Below, one piece after another: positions 35,137-46,012 of a stretch of 64,000 nucleotides of DNA. Every line of letters begins with the position of its first letter. The first letter of the stretch is position 1. Source of the stretch: Lethocerus indicus (Eukaryota > Arthropoda > Insecta > Hemiptera > Belostomatidae). The translations under genes and the position numbers were made by a program. The stretch spans positions 38,610,392 to 38,674,391 of the forward strand of contig JACDQD010000001.1 of NCBI GenBank assembly GCA_019843655.1, in the 5' to 3' direction. The notes beneath the pieces are model-generated. The model was given only the letters and a program-made list of their open reading frames with translations, did not search any database and was not told where the DNA came from.

Positions 35137-35173
35137 GCTACTGAAGACGGCGAGAAACCGAAACGGATCTGGC
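35137..35173 (+). ncRNA. Hammerhead-like motif
   Basis: GCTA, CTGAAGA, a CGG-loop-CCG stem, GAAA, CGGATC, TGGC. Core boxes are intact, the triplet is ATC (NUH) and stem I pairs with one wobble. It lies between two direct repeats (34811-34960 and 35318-35450). Confidence 0.46.
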
Positions 35174-35317
35174 AAAAGATAGAGGTGAGAGAAGATTGAA
35201 AACTCTACGGTATACAAAACTCAATCGCAAGTATAACTAGCAAAGGTCCCGTTACCTTTTTATTAGTATCATATAAGTGACTCGTCTTCTATTCTGGGAG
35301 CTAATTCATTATTTGTA

Positions 35318-35450
35318 GCCGCGTCGTTATTATTTTGGCTTATTTTCTTTTATAGTTCGGACTGTTGGTAAGAGTGGTGGGGGTAGGTGGTTGGGGTTGG
35401 TGGGTTGTTCGCGTAAGAAAGGGCGGAATTCTCCGAAAGTGTTAAAGTTG
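35318..35450 (+). repeat. Direct repeat pair around a hammerhead-like motif, unit 2
   Basis: GCCGCGTCGTTATTATTTTG, GCTTATTTTCTTTTATAG, GTTGTTCGCGTAAGAAAGGG and AATTCTCCGAAAGTGTTAAA correspond to unit 1. A G-rich insertion (GGTGGGGGTAGGTGGTTGGG) lies in its middle. Confidence 0.55.
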
Positions 35451-35594
35451 GGCTATAGGAGAGGGCCCGGGTATCGACCCACCTCCGCAGCTCCGATCCC
35501 GCCCCTAATCCCCGCCCCTGCCCAATATCTCATAGGGCCTCCCTTTTCGGCTTTCCCTACTCGGCCCTCGTTGTTAACAACAAAAAAAAACTAT

Positions 35595-36080
35595 CCTTAA
35601 CTAACTTCCGGTGGGATCACGAACAACTGTGAGAAGAACCCCGGCTTTCACCCCGCTCGGTTGGTCCTGCCTTTTTGAAACTGCCCGACCGGCGTGAGTT
35701 CCGACTATTTTGAGAATTTGAGGAGGCAAGTAGCCTTCGAGGGAAAATAACTATTCCGACAGAATTATTATATAAGGAGGCGGTAGAGATCCGGAAAAAC
35801 AAGAACAATTTCGAGCGAAGGTTTCCGCGACTTGAATTATTACTCGCGTAATACTGTGGGAAGAAACTCGGTTGACCCCCCGCTGGTCCGGGAGTTTTTT
35901 CCTGCGTTTGAAAGCACCTATGCGGGCTCCATTCGAAGGCTTTTTGCCCTTTCCTTCCGGGGCCCTCTCCGAAGTCTCCTTCAGACGTTTCGAAACTCCT
36001 ACTACTTCCATCATCAGGATCGGACCCTGCCTGCCGATGTCGTTCCCAGAGTATTACGCGATCCTGCAGGCAGTTGCTTA
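35595..36080. repeat. Repeat family C, composite copy with inverted ends
   Basis: The left end, CTTCCGGTGGGATCACGAAC, and the inverse of the right end, CTGCAGGATCGCGTAATACT, are similar. A further internal TCGCGTAATACTGTGGGAAG lies at 35846. Nested or duplicated copies are likely. Open frames of up to 179 codons here come from GC-rich sequence. Confidence 0.42.
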
Positions 36081-36720
36081 GTGATAACACAAATATTGCC
36101 ATTGGATACAATATCGGTAGGTATTGGTTCCCAGTATACCGGAACAAATAAGGCATAACCCTAAGAGGATTAACGACACCCCACCTTCAGGTATGTAGAG
36201 GAGTTGATCTACTCTTCGGTCGGGGGATGTTTCGGATCCATCGGCGGGAGTATAAACACCGCTAACTGGAAAATTAATAATCCAGAACTCTGGTTTGGGG
36301 AAGATTCGCCATGTTCGTTTCCGGCGTGGACATGATTCGAGCCCTTCCCCCGACGGACCGAAGTAAATCCCGAGGGGGGGTGGGGGTCTGCCCTCAATCC
36401 GGCCACAATAGAATCTAATAATCGGCAGTATTTTTTTCTCGTGTCAAAGGCCGCAAGATCACTTTTCATTCAGTTCTCTACAGGGCCCGTCTTCGTATTT
36501 AGGAAGTGCAATTTCTCGCATGAACCTTCGGGGGACTTGTTGTCCCGAGATGTGTTAATGGCTTCGAGCGGAGTGCTGTTTAGTGTTATATGCCGTTGTG
36601 CGATCGGTCTATAGGAAGAGCCGGGACCGAACACCGGTGCCTCCCGCATCGGGTTCTGGTTTAATTTTATAAGGAAACGAAGATACAGGTACCGGTTTCG
36701 GTTCTTCTAATTGTCTAAAT

Positions 36721-36760
36721 CAGGGGTCGGCAAAGTTTAGAGGCTAAATAACCAAATTCA
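36721..36760 (+). mobile_element. hAT-like terminus
   Basis: CAGGGGTCGGCAAAGTTTAG resembles another common hAT terminal repeat (CAGGGGTCGGCAAAC). Only this end is seen; no transposase fragment adjoins it. Confidence 0.4.
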
Positions 36761-37343
36761 TCCTCGAATATTTTAGAAAAGACGTATTTTAAATTACGAA
36801 TGTCGCTTGGAAGAATATTAAGCGAGTAATATTTCTTATTTCGACATTTGCTTTTAAATAAATTTCTATGCCTGGGGAGTTCTTCAGGTCGTTAGTATAT
36901 TACGATACTGGCAGTTGGGAATAGCCGAAATCTATCTCATGCCAAGGCTCAAGGCTGATAATAACTTCCGTTCTGTGGGGGTATACCTGCCAGCCTGATT
37001 CGTATACAAGCCTCGTACCGTTTCCTTTAATCCGCGGCTGGGATCCAATCTGAATTGTCTCCCCCCTCCCTCCGACTCAGAAACGAGCAGAGGGATAAGC
37101 AAGCCACTCGAGATTTATCCCCGGTTGGATAACAGAAATGCGAAGCCAGGGTTGAGCGGACTGTTTGATTCGGGCCCCTGCACGTCTTGCGGAGCAACTA
37201 TAATTTAAATTTTACGAACGGTTTATAGACGTATTTTTTTCCCCAAATGGCCTGCGTTAAATCTGAGCGAGACGCGAGAACTATAATATGACCGGTAAAC
37301 ATTGTAGGGTCTGTGCGCCAATAGTTATTTCCCATTTCGTCTC

Positions 37344-37378
37344 ACCAGACGGGTTTCGGTCGCTCGCCATCTGCATTA
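37344..37378 (-). ncRNA. Hammerhead-like motif, left terminus of element 2 (degenerate)
   Basis: On the minus strand the box I region has decayed (ATGCAGA in place of CTACTGAAGA). GGCGAGCGACCGAAACCCGTC and the following TGG remain. The GAAA box and GTC triplet are intact, but the CTGA box is not. Confidence 0.4.
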
Positions 37379-37626
37379 TAACGTGTCGATACATTAAAGG
37401 TGAAATTTAATGAATGTGACAGCGGTGCGATCTGAGGACATAGTATCAGTTTTAAATCGTTATTTTGACGATTATGGGGTAGTGTAGAAAGTTTAGATTT
37501 TCTAAATATTGTTTTTTTCTAGATAATTCCAAAATTCGTATTCTTTTATACTATATTATACGCCAAGATCGTATTTTTTGAGAGTACAAAAAAGTTTGGA
37601 AGTTCACTGCTGGGTATTGTTGCGAC

Positions 37627-37665
37627 GCTAATGAAGACGGAGAGAAAGCGAAATCGGTTTATGAC
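37627..37665 (+). ncRNA. Hammerhead-like motif, internal copy (degenerate)
   Basis: GCTA, ATGAAGA, GGAGAGAAAGC, GAAA, TCGGTT, TATG. The first core C of CTGA is A here and stem I no longer closes. The downstream phrase GACCAGCGAGAAGAG still resembles the family tail. Confidence 0.38.
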
Positions 37666-38054
37666 CAGCGAGAAGAGTCAATGTAAGCTCTGTTAACCGT
37701 TGAAAAGAAATAATTTCCTAGGGTAAAATCTCGTAGATGGTAAACAAAATGGATAGAATACAGTGTCGAGGGGGTTTCCTTATCTTCATTCGCCCCCGAG
37801 AGGAATTACGGTTCGGGTACCGTTCGTCATACTTAGTGTGACAAATCCGTCCACAACAAATAACACGGAAAAATGTATCTCCTCGACCTTTTATTTATTT
37901 ATTTGTGCACAAATATATATTTGATCACACAACTGGTCACAACTATTAGGTACTGACTTCCAAATATAGCACAGGAAACCTATCTGATATTGTATATTTA
38001 CGATCATAAATGTTGTAAGATAAAAAAAAGGTAAGTTATAAAATAATGTGCTTA

Positions 38055-38250
38055 ACTGTGAAATGTACTTAACTAAAGTTCGTTGGGTGCACATGCACCG
38101 ATTAACTAGCGCCTCCTGAGGGTGGTGCGGAAATGTACTTAACTAAAGTTCGTTGGGTGCACTTGCACCGATTAATTAGCGCCCCCTGAGTGTGGTGGGG
38201 AAATGTACTTAACTAAAGTTAGTTGGGTCCACTTGCGCAGATTAACTAGA
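38055..38250 (+). repeat. 70-bp unit array, nearly three copies
   Basis: The phrase AAATGTACTTAACTAAAGTT recurs every 70 bases (about 38062, 38132, 38202). Between them lie TGCACCGATTAACTAGCGCC-type cores. The units differ from those at 17.4 kb by shared changes such as GATTAAC for GATAAAC, so the two arrays homogenised separately. Confidence 0.85.
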
Positions 38251-38408
38251 TTACTAAAAATAAACTTTTTACAATACATTTTGAATCAACAGGAAAACAT
38301 TGATGATCGTAAATACACAATACCGATAGGTTTAACTTGTACAAGTGACAGTGACAGTGCAGTGAGGACGCCCAAAAAACATCCAAAGTGGCAAAGTAAC
38401 TAAACACC

Positions 38409-38440
38409 GCTACTGAAGATGGCGAGCAGCCGAAGGCGGG
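38409..38440 (+). ncRNA. Hammerhead-like motif, right terminus of element 2 (truncated)
   Basis: GCTA, CTGAAGA, a GGC-GAGCA-GCC stem, then GAAG instead of GAAA. About 20 bases, including the cleavage triplet and stem I 3' strand, are deleted before GGGGAGAGGAAACAG. It is not expected to be active. Confidence 0.42.
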
Positions 38441-38516
38441 GAGAGGAAACAGAAACACACGAAATCGTATTCCAACCCCTCGCAGACCACACAACACGTA
38501 TTCTAAACTATTAAAG

Positions 38517-41079
38517 TATAATTTATTAATTGAAAATTAAAAGGCGAATTTCGCCGAAAATTGTCGAAGCTTGAGAAACTCTCATAACACAAAGTGAGAC
38601 CCATAGTTGAACTAGTTTGAGTTATTTATAGGGTCGTCAGTTATTTAACTGAGTACTTCACGTAAAGTACGTCGGCACTTTAATACACGGATACTGAGGA
38701 ATAATAGAAAAGAAATAATTGAAGAAAAATGACCAGAATCTGGGATCGAAGCCAATGGTCAAGAATGGCCAAAAAGCAATAATATTTCACACTTTAGAAT
38801 ACTGCGAGGTTTTAAAACATATCTCTATGAACCGTCCTGTCATCATATATACGCGGTTATCAGTTTCTCGTTCATGTATTTTTGCCGTGCTATTCACACA
38901 GTATAAATATGAAGGTTAAAAGGAAACCCGATAAAAAGATGTAATACAATCTGTATGTAGTACAGCATCTCAGACGCTTCTAGGCACCTCTAGCGTACAA
39001 TTTACTTTCCTTTAATGATTTATTAAATATATAGATGCTGATATCGATACTGGTTTTGTATGGACTGTGTTAACTACAGAATGTTCATTAGACGGACCGT
39101 TCCTTTGATACTTTATTACTCCCCATGGGGTTAATTGCTCTTCTTTTAAAGTTAAATCTTGTAGGTCTTTCAATTTTAATTAGTTGAAATTAAGTGCCGT
39201 TATTATTGGCTATAAGGGGTTGATGAAATATCGCAGAATACTACATGAAATATTATTCAGAAAGGCGACTACATTCGGGACGAGGTTCAAATCGGGTGAA
39301 CGAAGTTCGACTAGGTTCGAGCCGCGAGCAGGAATCGAACGGACGACCCCCAAGCGATGGGAAACTGAAATTTGAGGTTTTCACTCCGCTTATAATTCAG
39401 GGCCGGTCCTTAAGAGAATCTTGAAAAACCCGCTTTTCTCAACCCTGGCTCCCTCCTCGATTAATATTAATATTCGGCCGAATTAATTCCGCGACTCGAA
39501 GAGCGGTCTTTTTTTTTATTTTTTTCAGCCACCAGAGAGGCGCAGGCAAGGTTGTTTAAAGGCAAAACTTTTCCCAACCAGGAGGGGTAGTATGTCCTAA
39601 TAGGATTACCGGTCCGTAGGAAGCCGTCTTAAGAAGTGTACCTTGCGCCCTGATTAATCGGATCGCCCCAAATGAGGGGTGCCTCGGATATCGGTTCTTT
39701 CGAAATAAATTTTTAATCGCTCGTTTTTATCAAAGCGAGGGTTTTTAAACTGCGCACACCGATCCGACGACACTATTGAGGCGAAACCAATTCCAAACCC
39801 TCACGGAAAACGTAACGCTTTTATTTGGTTGTTCTTTTTTCCGGGTAGCTTTTGTGAAAGTTCTGCAATCTTACATTCTGAATGATTTCTTAATTTAATT
39901 CTTACCGTCGGTTTCACCCCGCGAATCTTTGTCAGGGACACTTTTCCTCGTTCCGAGCCAAGTGTCCTATCCCGGGCCCGTCTTCCGACGGTGGGAGAAA
40001 CTGCGTGGACGGGAAACCTTAATCCACTTGTCCCGTGATAGCTAAGAAAAAAAATCCTTCCTGCGAATTATCCGAACGCCGCAAAGTGCTTCCGTAATAA
40101 CGCCACCGTCACTAGATCTCTCCTGGCTCCCCAAGGACCGCGTAGTAATTTTGTTCTAGATGCTTCTCTTTTGTGGTGGTCACGCGTGAACGTTTCGCTC
40201 TCAAGACTGCCTGAAGACTGGTTCTTTGACCTTTACGTCTGAACTGATTTGTCTTCTTAAGGCGAATCTTCAGGAGATTAGGGATACCAGGAACCGACGG
40301 CGGAAGTGAACATACGAAGAGGAGGGACAAATCGGTTCATAATATAAGGTTAATCGGAAGGCAGTCTTGGGAGCAAAGCATTCTCACAAGTGCCAAGCAG
40401 AGGAAAGAACTAATAACAAAAATATTCTTCACTTACGAAGGATCTCTACCAAATCCCGATGAAAATACCGAGAAAAAAAAGGTTCGATCCTCATAACCCG
40501 CGGATGGGGAAAAATTCGTAATTATTTAGTTATCAGACCAATATATATGGGACGAGATAGAGTCCAACAGGAAATTCAACTATTCAACTTTTCGGGATAT
40601 TGCAAAAAAACTTACCAAACACCCTATCGCCACGCGGAGGCGTTAGGGCCACACAAATCAACGTAATTATCGCGATTTTGCTCTAACGTAGAAAACAGAT
40701 AATTCGTAAGATACCCTCGAATAAGAGGAGAAATATCCCTGGGGGTCGCCGCTCTAAAACTCTCCTTACTGGGTCGAGTAAAATCTGGGAGGGCGTAGAA
40801 GTCAATAAGTCGGGTCCTTCCAGGACCTTCTACAAAGGACCTCGTCGGGATCCCTTGACCGTATTTTAGCTGCGTCCCGAGCACCGCAATAAACCCGGAG
40901 TCAGATTGAAGAAAGTCTTAAACTGGCACAGACTCCAGCCGGGGATCATTAACCCTTGACTTCACTTAGGAGGAGAAATGAATATTATAAAATACTAGAA
41001 AATAATTGATCGTTATTAAATTAAAATATTGAAATCTATAGAACATGATTCGGTAAATAAAGGGAAATAATTTTGTAGG
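38517..41079. other. Unassigned apart from a mariner end
   Basis: Low-complexity AT sequence. 39300-39365 has a tRNA-like T-arm relic that does not fold into a tRNA. The mariner right end lies at 40.39-40.54 kb. Confidence 0.45.
40390..40541. mobile_element. mellifera-type mariner, right end only
   Basis: Read inward from 40541, the end is TTGGTCTGATAACTAAATAA and continues TTACGAATTTTTCC, with TA at 40542-40543. Upstream, CATAACCCGCGGATGGGGAA matches the equivalent place in the 27.67 kb element (CATAACCCGCTGATTGGAAA). The left half is missing. Confidence 0.58.
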
Positions 41080-41119
41080 TTCGTGAAGTTTCTGTCTCCT
41101 CTCGCTGGTTTGGTCTTTT
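41080..41119 (-). repeat. Downstream tail of the hammerhead family, isolated
   Basis: On the minus strand AAGACCAAACCAGCGAGAGG followed by AGACAGAAAC matches the segment that follows the motif in other copies (GACGAAACCTGCGAGAGGAC). No core is left. Confidence 0.35.
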
Positions 41120-41283
41120 GCTAATAATTTTGTGAATGGGAAATAATTTTGTTGTAAATTCTTTTTCGTAAAACTCGCTGGCCAGTTTCCGATTTATTCA
41201 TCCCGTCCGAAATGTATTTATCAAAGCTTTTAAAATAACTATTTGCCTTATAAATTAACCTCACTTATCGAATCGCCATCGCA
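41120..41283. mobile_element. TACGAGGG-type mariner fragment
   Basis: The stretch CCCGTCCGAAATGTATTTAT (41204 onward), followed by AAAATAACTATTTGCC and a degenerate terminus near ATCGCCATCGCA, aligns with the right ends of the copies at 47.3 and 60.4 kb. The tip has lost its CCTCGTA. The left end is not recognisable. Confidence 0.4.
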
Positions 41284-42170
41284 AATGAATTTCTGGCAGC
41301 AACACGGCGACTCTTTGTCCCATTTTAAGGGACTCTTTATTAATTTCGAAACGACTACCGTAAGCAGTCCACAGTATATGTGAATCTATGACACCGTGTT
41401 AGATATTTCCAGGTCGGCTATAATAATATATTCAGATTAGATTCGTCCTCATTCTTCAATGTACGGCTCGGTTGTGGAAGTAGGGGATGCGTTTCCACGA
41501 CTTTACAACAGTATTTTCGTTCGGCATATAACCCGAAAGCATCTTACTCGAAAGACATTGTAACTAATCTTTAGAATACACCGTTTTGTAAGCGAAGCAC
41601 TTGTCACCACGCGGAGGCGCCTTCGCGAAGTACCCAAGCCCCCTACCCGGCAATTACCCCGTCAGCGGGCAAAATTCGAGTTTACCCGTAATTACGGCCT
41701 GTGTTCCGATGTTCAGGGGCCGTTTACGAAAATCGATCGGGGGAGGGGGGGAGGAAGGGTCGAACAATGGGCTGTTTGAGGTGGAAGTCCCCTTCCCCCA
41801 TAAGTAAGGGCACTTCCCACGAGCACCCTTCCTACTTAGTCCGCTTTCTCGTCCACACCCCCGCCACTTATCGTTTGTGATTGCGTCTTGTTTTTCGCCC
41901 TGGCATTCCGGTTAAAAAATCTGGTTCTCGGAATATTGGTTGCGGCTTTTGTTATCCCGGAGCGTTCGACGGAATATACGGGAAAAATCGGGCAACATTT
42001 TTGAAAAAACAAAATTTTCATTTGATACGTTCCTTCATAGGGCAACTCCCGGAAAATCCGATTGCCCGGATGGTCCGCATTTTACAATGCGGAAATTCTC
42101 TGTCCTTAGAAGCTCCTACGGTATGTTACAGGCTACGGTATGCAATGGGGGTTCTAATATACCCGTTACA

Positions 42171-42240
42171 CAGGGGTGTCAAACTCATTTTGGTTCGGGG
42201 CCACGTAAATCCTAATTAGATGTCAAGTGGGCCGGAGTGG
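42171..42240 (+). mobile_element. hAT-like terminus
   Basis: CAGGGGTGTCAAACTCATTT, followed by TGGTTCGGGGCCACGTAAAT, is a well-known hAT-superfamily (Charlie-like) end. The AT-rich stretch that follows (42260-42460) has no frame. The matching inverted end and the 8-bp duplication were not found. Confidence 0.5.
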
Positions 42241-43850
42241 TACAATCGTAATATTGTTACCTATAAATAATAATAAGTCTATGATTTTTCCCCTTTTTTG
42301 TGCAAAGAAGTACATTAGAAAATCTTCATATTTAATTATTTATATTTTCAATTATTATTTATATTTGAATTATTTTATATTTTTAATTTTATATTTATAA
42401 TTTGATACGAATATTATAGGCACAAAGTTTGCAAATATCAGTGAAAATAAAAATAAAAGAATATTATAATCTTGTAGAACAATATTTGGGTAATCCATTT
42501 TGTAATCTAATTCGTATTTTTCTCTCCCGCTAGGGCATAGTTTTTTTTTAACCGACTGAGAAAAATATGTCTTGTATCCGAATAAATCTCCCGTTTCAAA
42601 ATCCCGCGAGCCGGAAAACAATTTCGGAATCGGCTTTGGGAGGGACAATCCGTCGTTGCGCCGTACCACCACCAAATGCGGGCCCGCGGAGCGTATTGCG
42701 GGCTTAGCGCCGCCGGCCCACGCTATGCTACGCTACGGAATAAGTTTGGAAATTGGGGGTTCGGACAAAGTGCCAGTTGGTCGGGGGCGTCGTTAACGCG
42801 GCCTCGTTTAATTTTCAACGCGTCCATTTATTTGGGTTCACTTCTCCCTTAAACCCGACGCCGGCGCCGCCCCCTCCCACCACAACTTGTTTAAGCCCGC
42901 TCCGAAAATGAATGCGCACTCGGTCAACTTGTCCCAGGTTTTCCGGGTGAATTTTTTATGCGTCGGACCCGCCGGCCGACAGGAGTTCAAGGCGGGGACC
43001 GTGCGGTAAATTATATTCGGTGTTAAAAGCCCGATAAGAGTTCCTCTACACTCAGAGAAAATGCGGTGAAATCAATCGAATTTCAGCAGTGTAAAAATAT
43101 GTGAAACAAATCGTTTAATTCAAATTTACTTAAATATTATGTCCCGTCTGGACTGTCACTGCACTGATATAAAATCCTCTGTACACTCTAATATGGCCCC
43201 CTACCTGGGCGCATAAGAGGTATAAAATGTAACGGTAAACATTAAGGGGGAAATGCCTTAATATCACAATGCGTATCTCCCGCAGTTGCCAGTATTATGT
43301 GTACCTGCTTCTCCTCAGTATACTTACTAGTATCATCTGTACAAAGGGAGAGGGAGATAGAGGGATAGAGAAAGAGAGAGAGAGAGAAAGAGTGAGAAAG
43401 AGAGAACGAGAATTCCTCAATAATAACCCTGCTGGCCCGGCCCACAGGTAATAACCTGCTGGGACCCAGTGGACTATAAATAATGGAGAAAAGGCTAACG
43501 GAAATTGATAATAGTGCCAACCGGCGGTTAATGGCCCGGATCTGTAATAGCACTGGATTCGAGCCCACTGCCGTCCACAGTACAACCTCCCGTCAAATCT
43601 ACGCTTCCAGAGTGCTTTAATCAATTTCATTTCGGCAGCTAGATAATTAATTCAGCGCCGAGAGGAGCAATCGCAAAGACGCAGCATCCGGACAGCTAAT
43701 ATTTAAATTATTTACCCGATTCTTGAACCTTTGTGTTCGATACTATAGAAATCCAATAAATTTGTACGTTATTTTTTTCGGTTTTGTCCGATATTTTAAC
43801 TGTACGAATTGCAGGTATAAATCGAGTGCCTTTTTTAGCTCTTTCTCGGA
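42241..43850. other. Unassigned; AT-rich then GA-rich
   Basis: AT-rich sequence follows the hAT-like end (42260-42420). The GA tract is at 43340. Frames of 74-111 codons do not resemble known proteins. Confidence 0.45.
43340..43410. repeat. GA-rich low-complexity tract
   Basis: An imperfect (GA)n tract with GGGAGAGGGAGATAGAGGGA and AGAGAGAGAGAGAGAAAGAG; almost pure purine on the plus strand for about 70 bases. Confidence 0.9.
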
Positions 43851-43922
43851 ATACCATCAATGGGTGGATTCTCTGGACACAAAAGTCAAAAATTCATTTG
43901 TGCTAGCAAATCGCACAGTCAC

Positions 43923-43983
<61 letters not shown>

Positions 43984-43995
43984 TAAAGTCGTGAC
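43851..43995 (-). repeat. Repeat family R2 copy with an internal (TA)n expansion
   Basis: In inverse orientation this copy has ATCAATGGGTGGATTCTC, TGTGCTAGCAAATCGCACAG and AAAGTCGTGAC. The 50-bp (TA)25 at 43926-43975 sits exactly where other copies carry the short AATATAATT. Confidence 0.55.
43926..43975. repeat. (AT)25 microsatellite
   Basis: A pure AT run followed by a T9 tract. It lies inside a family R2 copy. Confidence 0.97.
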
Positions 43996-44867
43996 ATAAA
44001 ATAAAAAGGAAAAAAGTACATTATCTTTTCCGAATAAATCCAGTGACGGGAGACCAAAAAGCACGGCTGATTATATTCCAAACCCTCCTGGCAATTATCT
44101 TAAGGACAAATAAATGGAATCCTACAACGATATCGTGTCAGTACACCAGACTGCGGTTAAACTGCGAAAAAATCGGGCTTATTATGTTATTCCTTCCTTT
44201 TTTCGTCGCTCGTAAAAGGAAACTCTCCCGACTCCTGGCAATAACCGTACGCCCTCCGGGCTATGACCTTATTATACGGGCGAATTATTAATTGGAATTT
44301 GTCGGAAGAGGTTTTATATTCTCCATAACAGCGAGAATATTGGAAATACAGGTCGGGTTAATAAAAAGAGCTGGCGAGTCGTCGCGGGTCACGTTCTAGA
44401 GCCCCTCCGACAATAATGCATTTCAATTTCGATATTTATAACGGGGGTGGTAAACTAGGGGTACGCCCACGGGGGGAAAATGCCCGGCGATAAATATTTG
44501 TTATCCGAGGCTTTTCCGGGGGCGGGTCTTACTTTTTTCCTGTTATTAGTTTTTAGCGGCGCCGCAACCGGCTTTGTACCAGAAGGAATCGCAGGATCTC
44601 GAGGCTTTCTAAGTGCCCTTATATGTTGCGTGTCGACACGGAGTTTCGCCACTTGGGAAAAAGGATTTAAAAAAATTAATTCTCTTATTGTCATTAGTAT
44701 CGAAGGATGAGTGAAAAAATATAACTACGATGGCGTAGATTATTTAATAAATAAATTATGTGAATTACATGCGGGTGCAAAGGGTTAACACCCGTTATAT
44801 ACTATTGCCCGATTAGATCGATGGTATCTCATACCCTCGAGGGAAAAAACAATTTCTTTTCTTTTTA

Positions 44868-44935
44868 TTTTTAAGTCACAACTACAATTCTTTAAAAATT
44901 ATATTAAGCGACAGTGCGGTAACACGAGTTCACAA
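44868..44935 (+). repeat. Repeat family R2, partial copy
   Basis: The sequence AAGTCACAACTACAATTCTT, then TATTAAGCGACAGTGCGGTA, matches the start of the family. It then diverges. Confidence 0.48.
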
Positions 44936-45024
44936 TTGCGACGATTCTTAGCAGAAAGAACCGAAATAAATGACTGTAGAATTTTATTTCGATCGATCGC
45001 AGTTAACGATTGTCATATTCGTAT

Positions 45025-45052
45025 CTCCTTTCCCCTATCTTCAGTAGCACTC
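45025..45052 (-). repeat. Hammerhead-like fragment
   Basis: On the minus strand GTGCTACTGAAGATAGGGGA keeps only stem I and box I. The rest has diverged. Confidence 0.3.
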
Positions 45053-45675
45053 CCGCCAGTACTATTCGGAGGGAGAGGGTTTGTTTTTCGCCAGCACTGC
45101 CGGATACACAATTCGTTTACGACCACTCTAAACTTCCCCCCGGTGAGTGAGAGCGGCGGCCTTATAACCGCACTTTGGCCCCGCCAAACTACCAAACTGA
45201 AATCTAATATCGCCCATTAACACTGTCCAGTCTCGGTCGAGGTTAATTTATAATCGCGACCTTTCACCCAACGGGCACGAGTGATTCTCACTGCGTCGTT
45301 AAATCTCTCGACGGAAAAGAAAAAAGTACACTCGGTCTCGAGACGAGTCGATTACTAGAAAAACGATATCTATAAAACAGGGGTTTTACGGGCGGGGTGT
45401 CGGGGAGATGAAAAATTTTTTTTTAACAGTTCTCCTATAATTATCCTCGAGCGGGTCTCCCGGGCGGTATAAACGAGGGGCAAGTCTTCAGAAGTGTTCT
45501 TCTTTCTATCATGGACGGGGATGGGGGCCCATAAAGTTTCCCTGAGCGGGGACATAAATCTTGGGGCCCCGTTTAATACCTCGGGCCGCACCCGCTTATG
45601 TCCCTCAGGTGGCTGTTTCCCCAACTCTGTCCGGCTCCCCTTACCACTTTCCAGACGTTGGGCAGGCGAGGGAGT

Positions 45676-45780
45676 CCATTAATTCATTAATGCCCCCCCC
45701 CCCCGAAGTAGACCCTCCTATAACGATCTCCTTATGTACAATAAAGAATGTTTGGCGGGGATTGAAAGTTAAATTTCATT
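45676..45780 (+). repeat. Direct repeat pair, unit 1
   Basis: This unit pairs with 45909-46012. Shared order: TTAATTCATTAATG, CTCCTTATGTACAATAAAGA, ATGTTTGGCGGGGATTGAAA and GTTAAATTTCATT. It contains a poly-C run where the partner has CCCC. Confidence 0.6.
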
Positions 45781-45908
45781 AAACAGTTTATGCTGGTTTA
45801 CATGGAGTCTTAGTCCCGTAATAAGTAATTCCGCCCTGAAATCTTTCTCCTAATTAATTATAGTGTCACTGCGAAAGTTCAATACGTACTATCAAGACGG
45901 GTAGGGGG

Positions 45909-46012
45909 AGTTAATTAATTCGTTGACACCCCAAAAAGTAGGTTCTTATATAAAGAAATCCTTATGTACAAGAAACAATGTCCGGTAGGGGTTGAAAATT
46001 TAATTGTATATA
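45909..46012 (+). repeat. Direct repeat pair, unit 2
   Basis: TTAATTAATTCGTTGACACC, ATCCTTATGTACAAGAAACA, ATGTCCGGTAGGGGTTGAAA and ATTTAATTGTAT align with unit 1. The offset is 233 bases. Confidence 0.6.

Larger units (their letters stand above)
37344..38516. mobile_element. Element 2: second hammerhead/array element
   Basis: This locus repeats the order of element 1: a left-facing hammerhead-like motif (37344-37378), the AT-rich box CAAATATATATTTGATCACA (37909 onward), the 70-bp array (38055-38250), the conserved pre-hammerhead stretch (38345-38405) and a right-facing motif (38409-38440). It then has the conserved downstream segment with TATTCCAACCCCTCGCAGAC (38470 onward). The left half is expanded by about 500 bases that contain another hammerhead-like copy (37627). 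The right AT-rich box is missing. Confidence 0.55.

Noticed and set aside
35617..36156. 179-codon minus-strand open frame
   Set aside because: It lies wholly in family C repeat sequence with overlapping long frames on the other strand; GC content explains the lack of stops.
39295..39365. tRNA gene on the minus strand
   Set aside because: GGTCGTCCGTTCGATTCCTG resembles a T-arm, but the stem is mismatched and no acceptor stem, D-arm or anticodon arm can be drawn.
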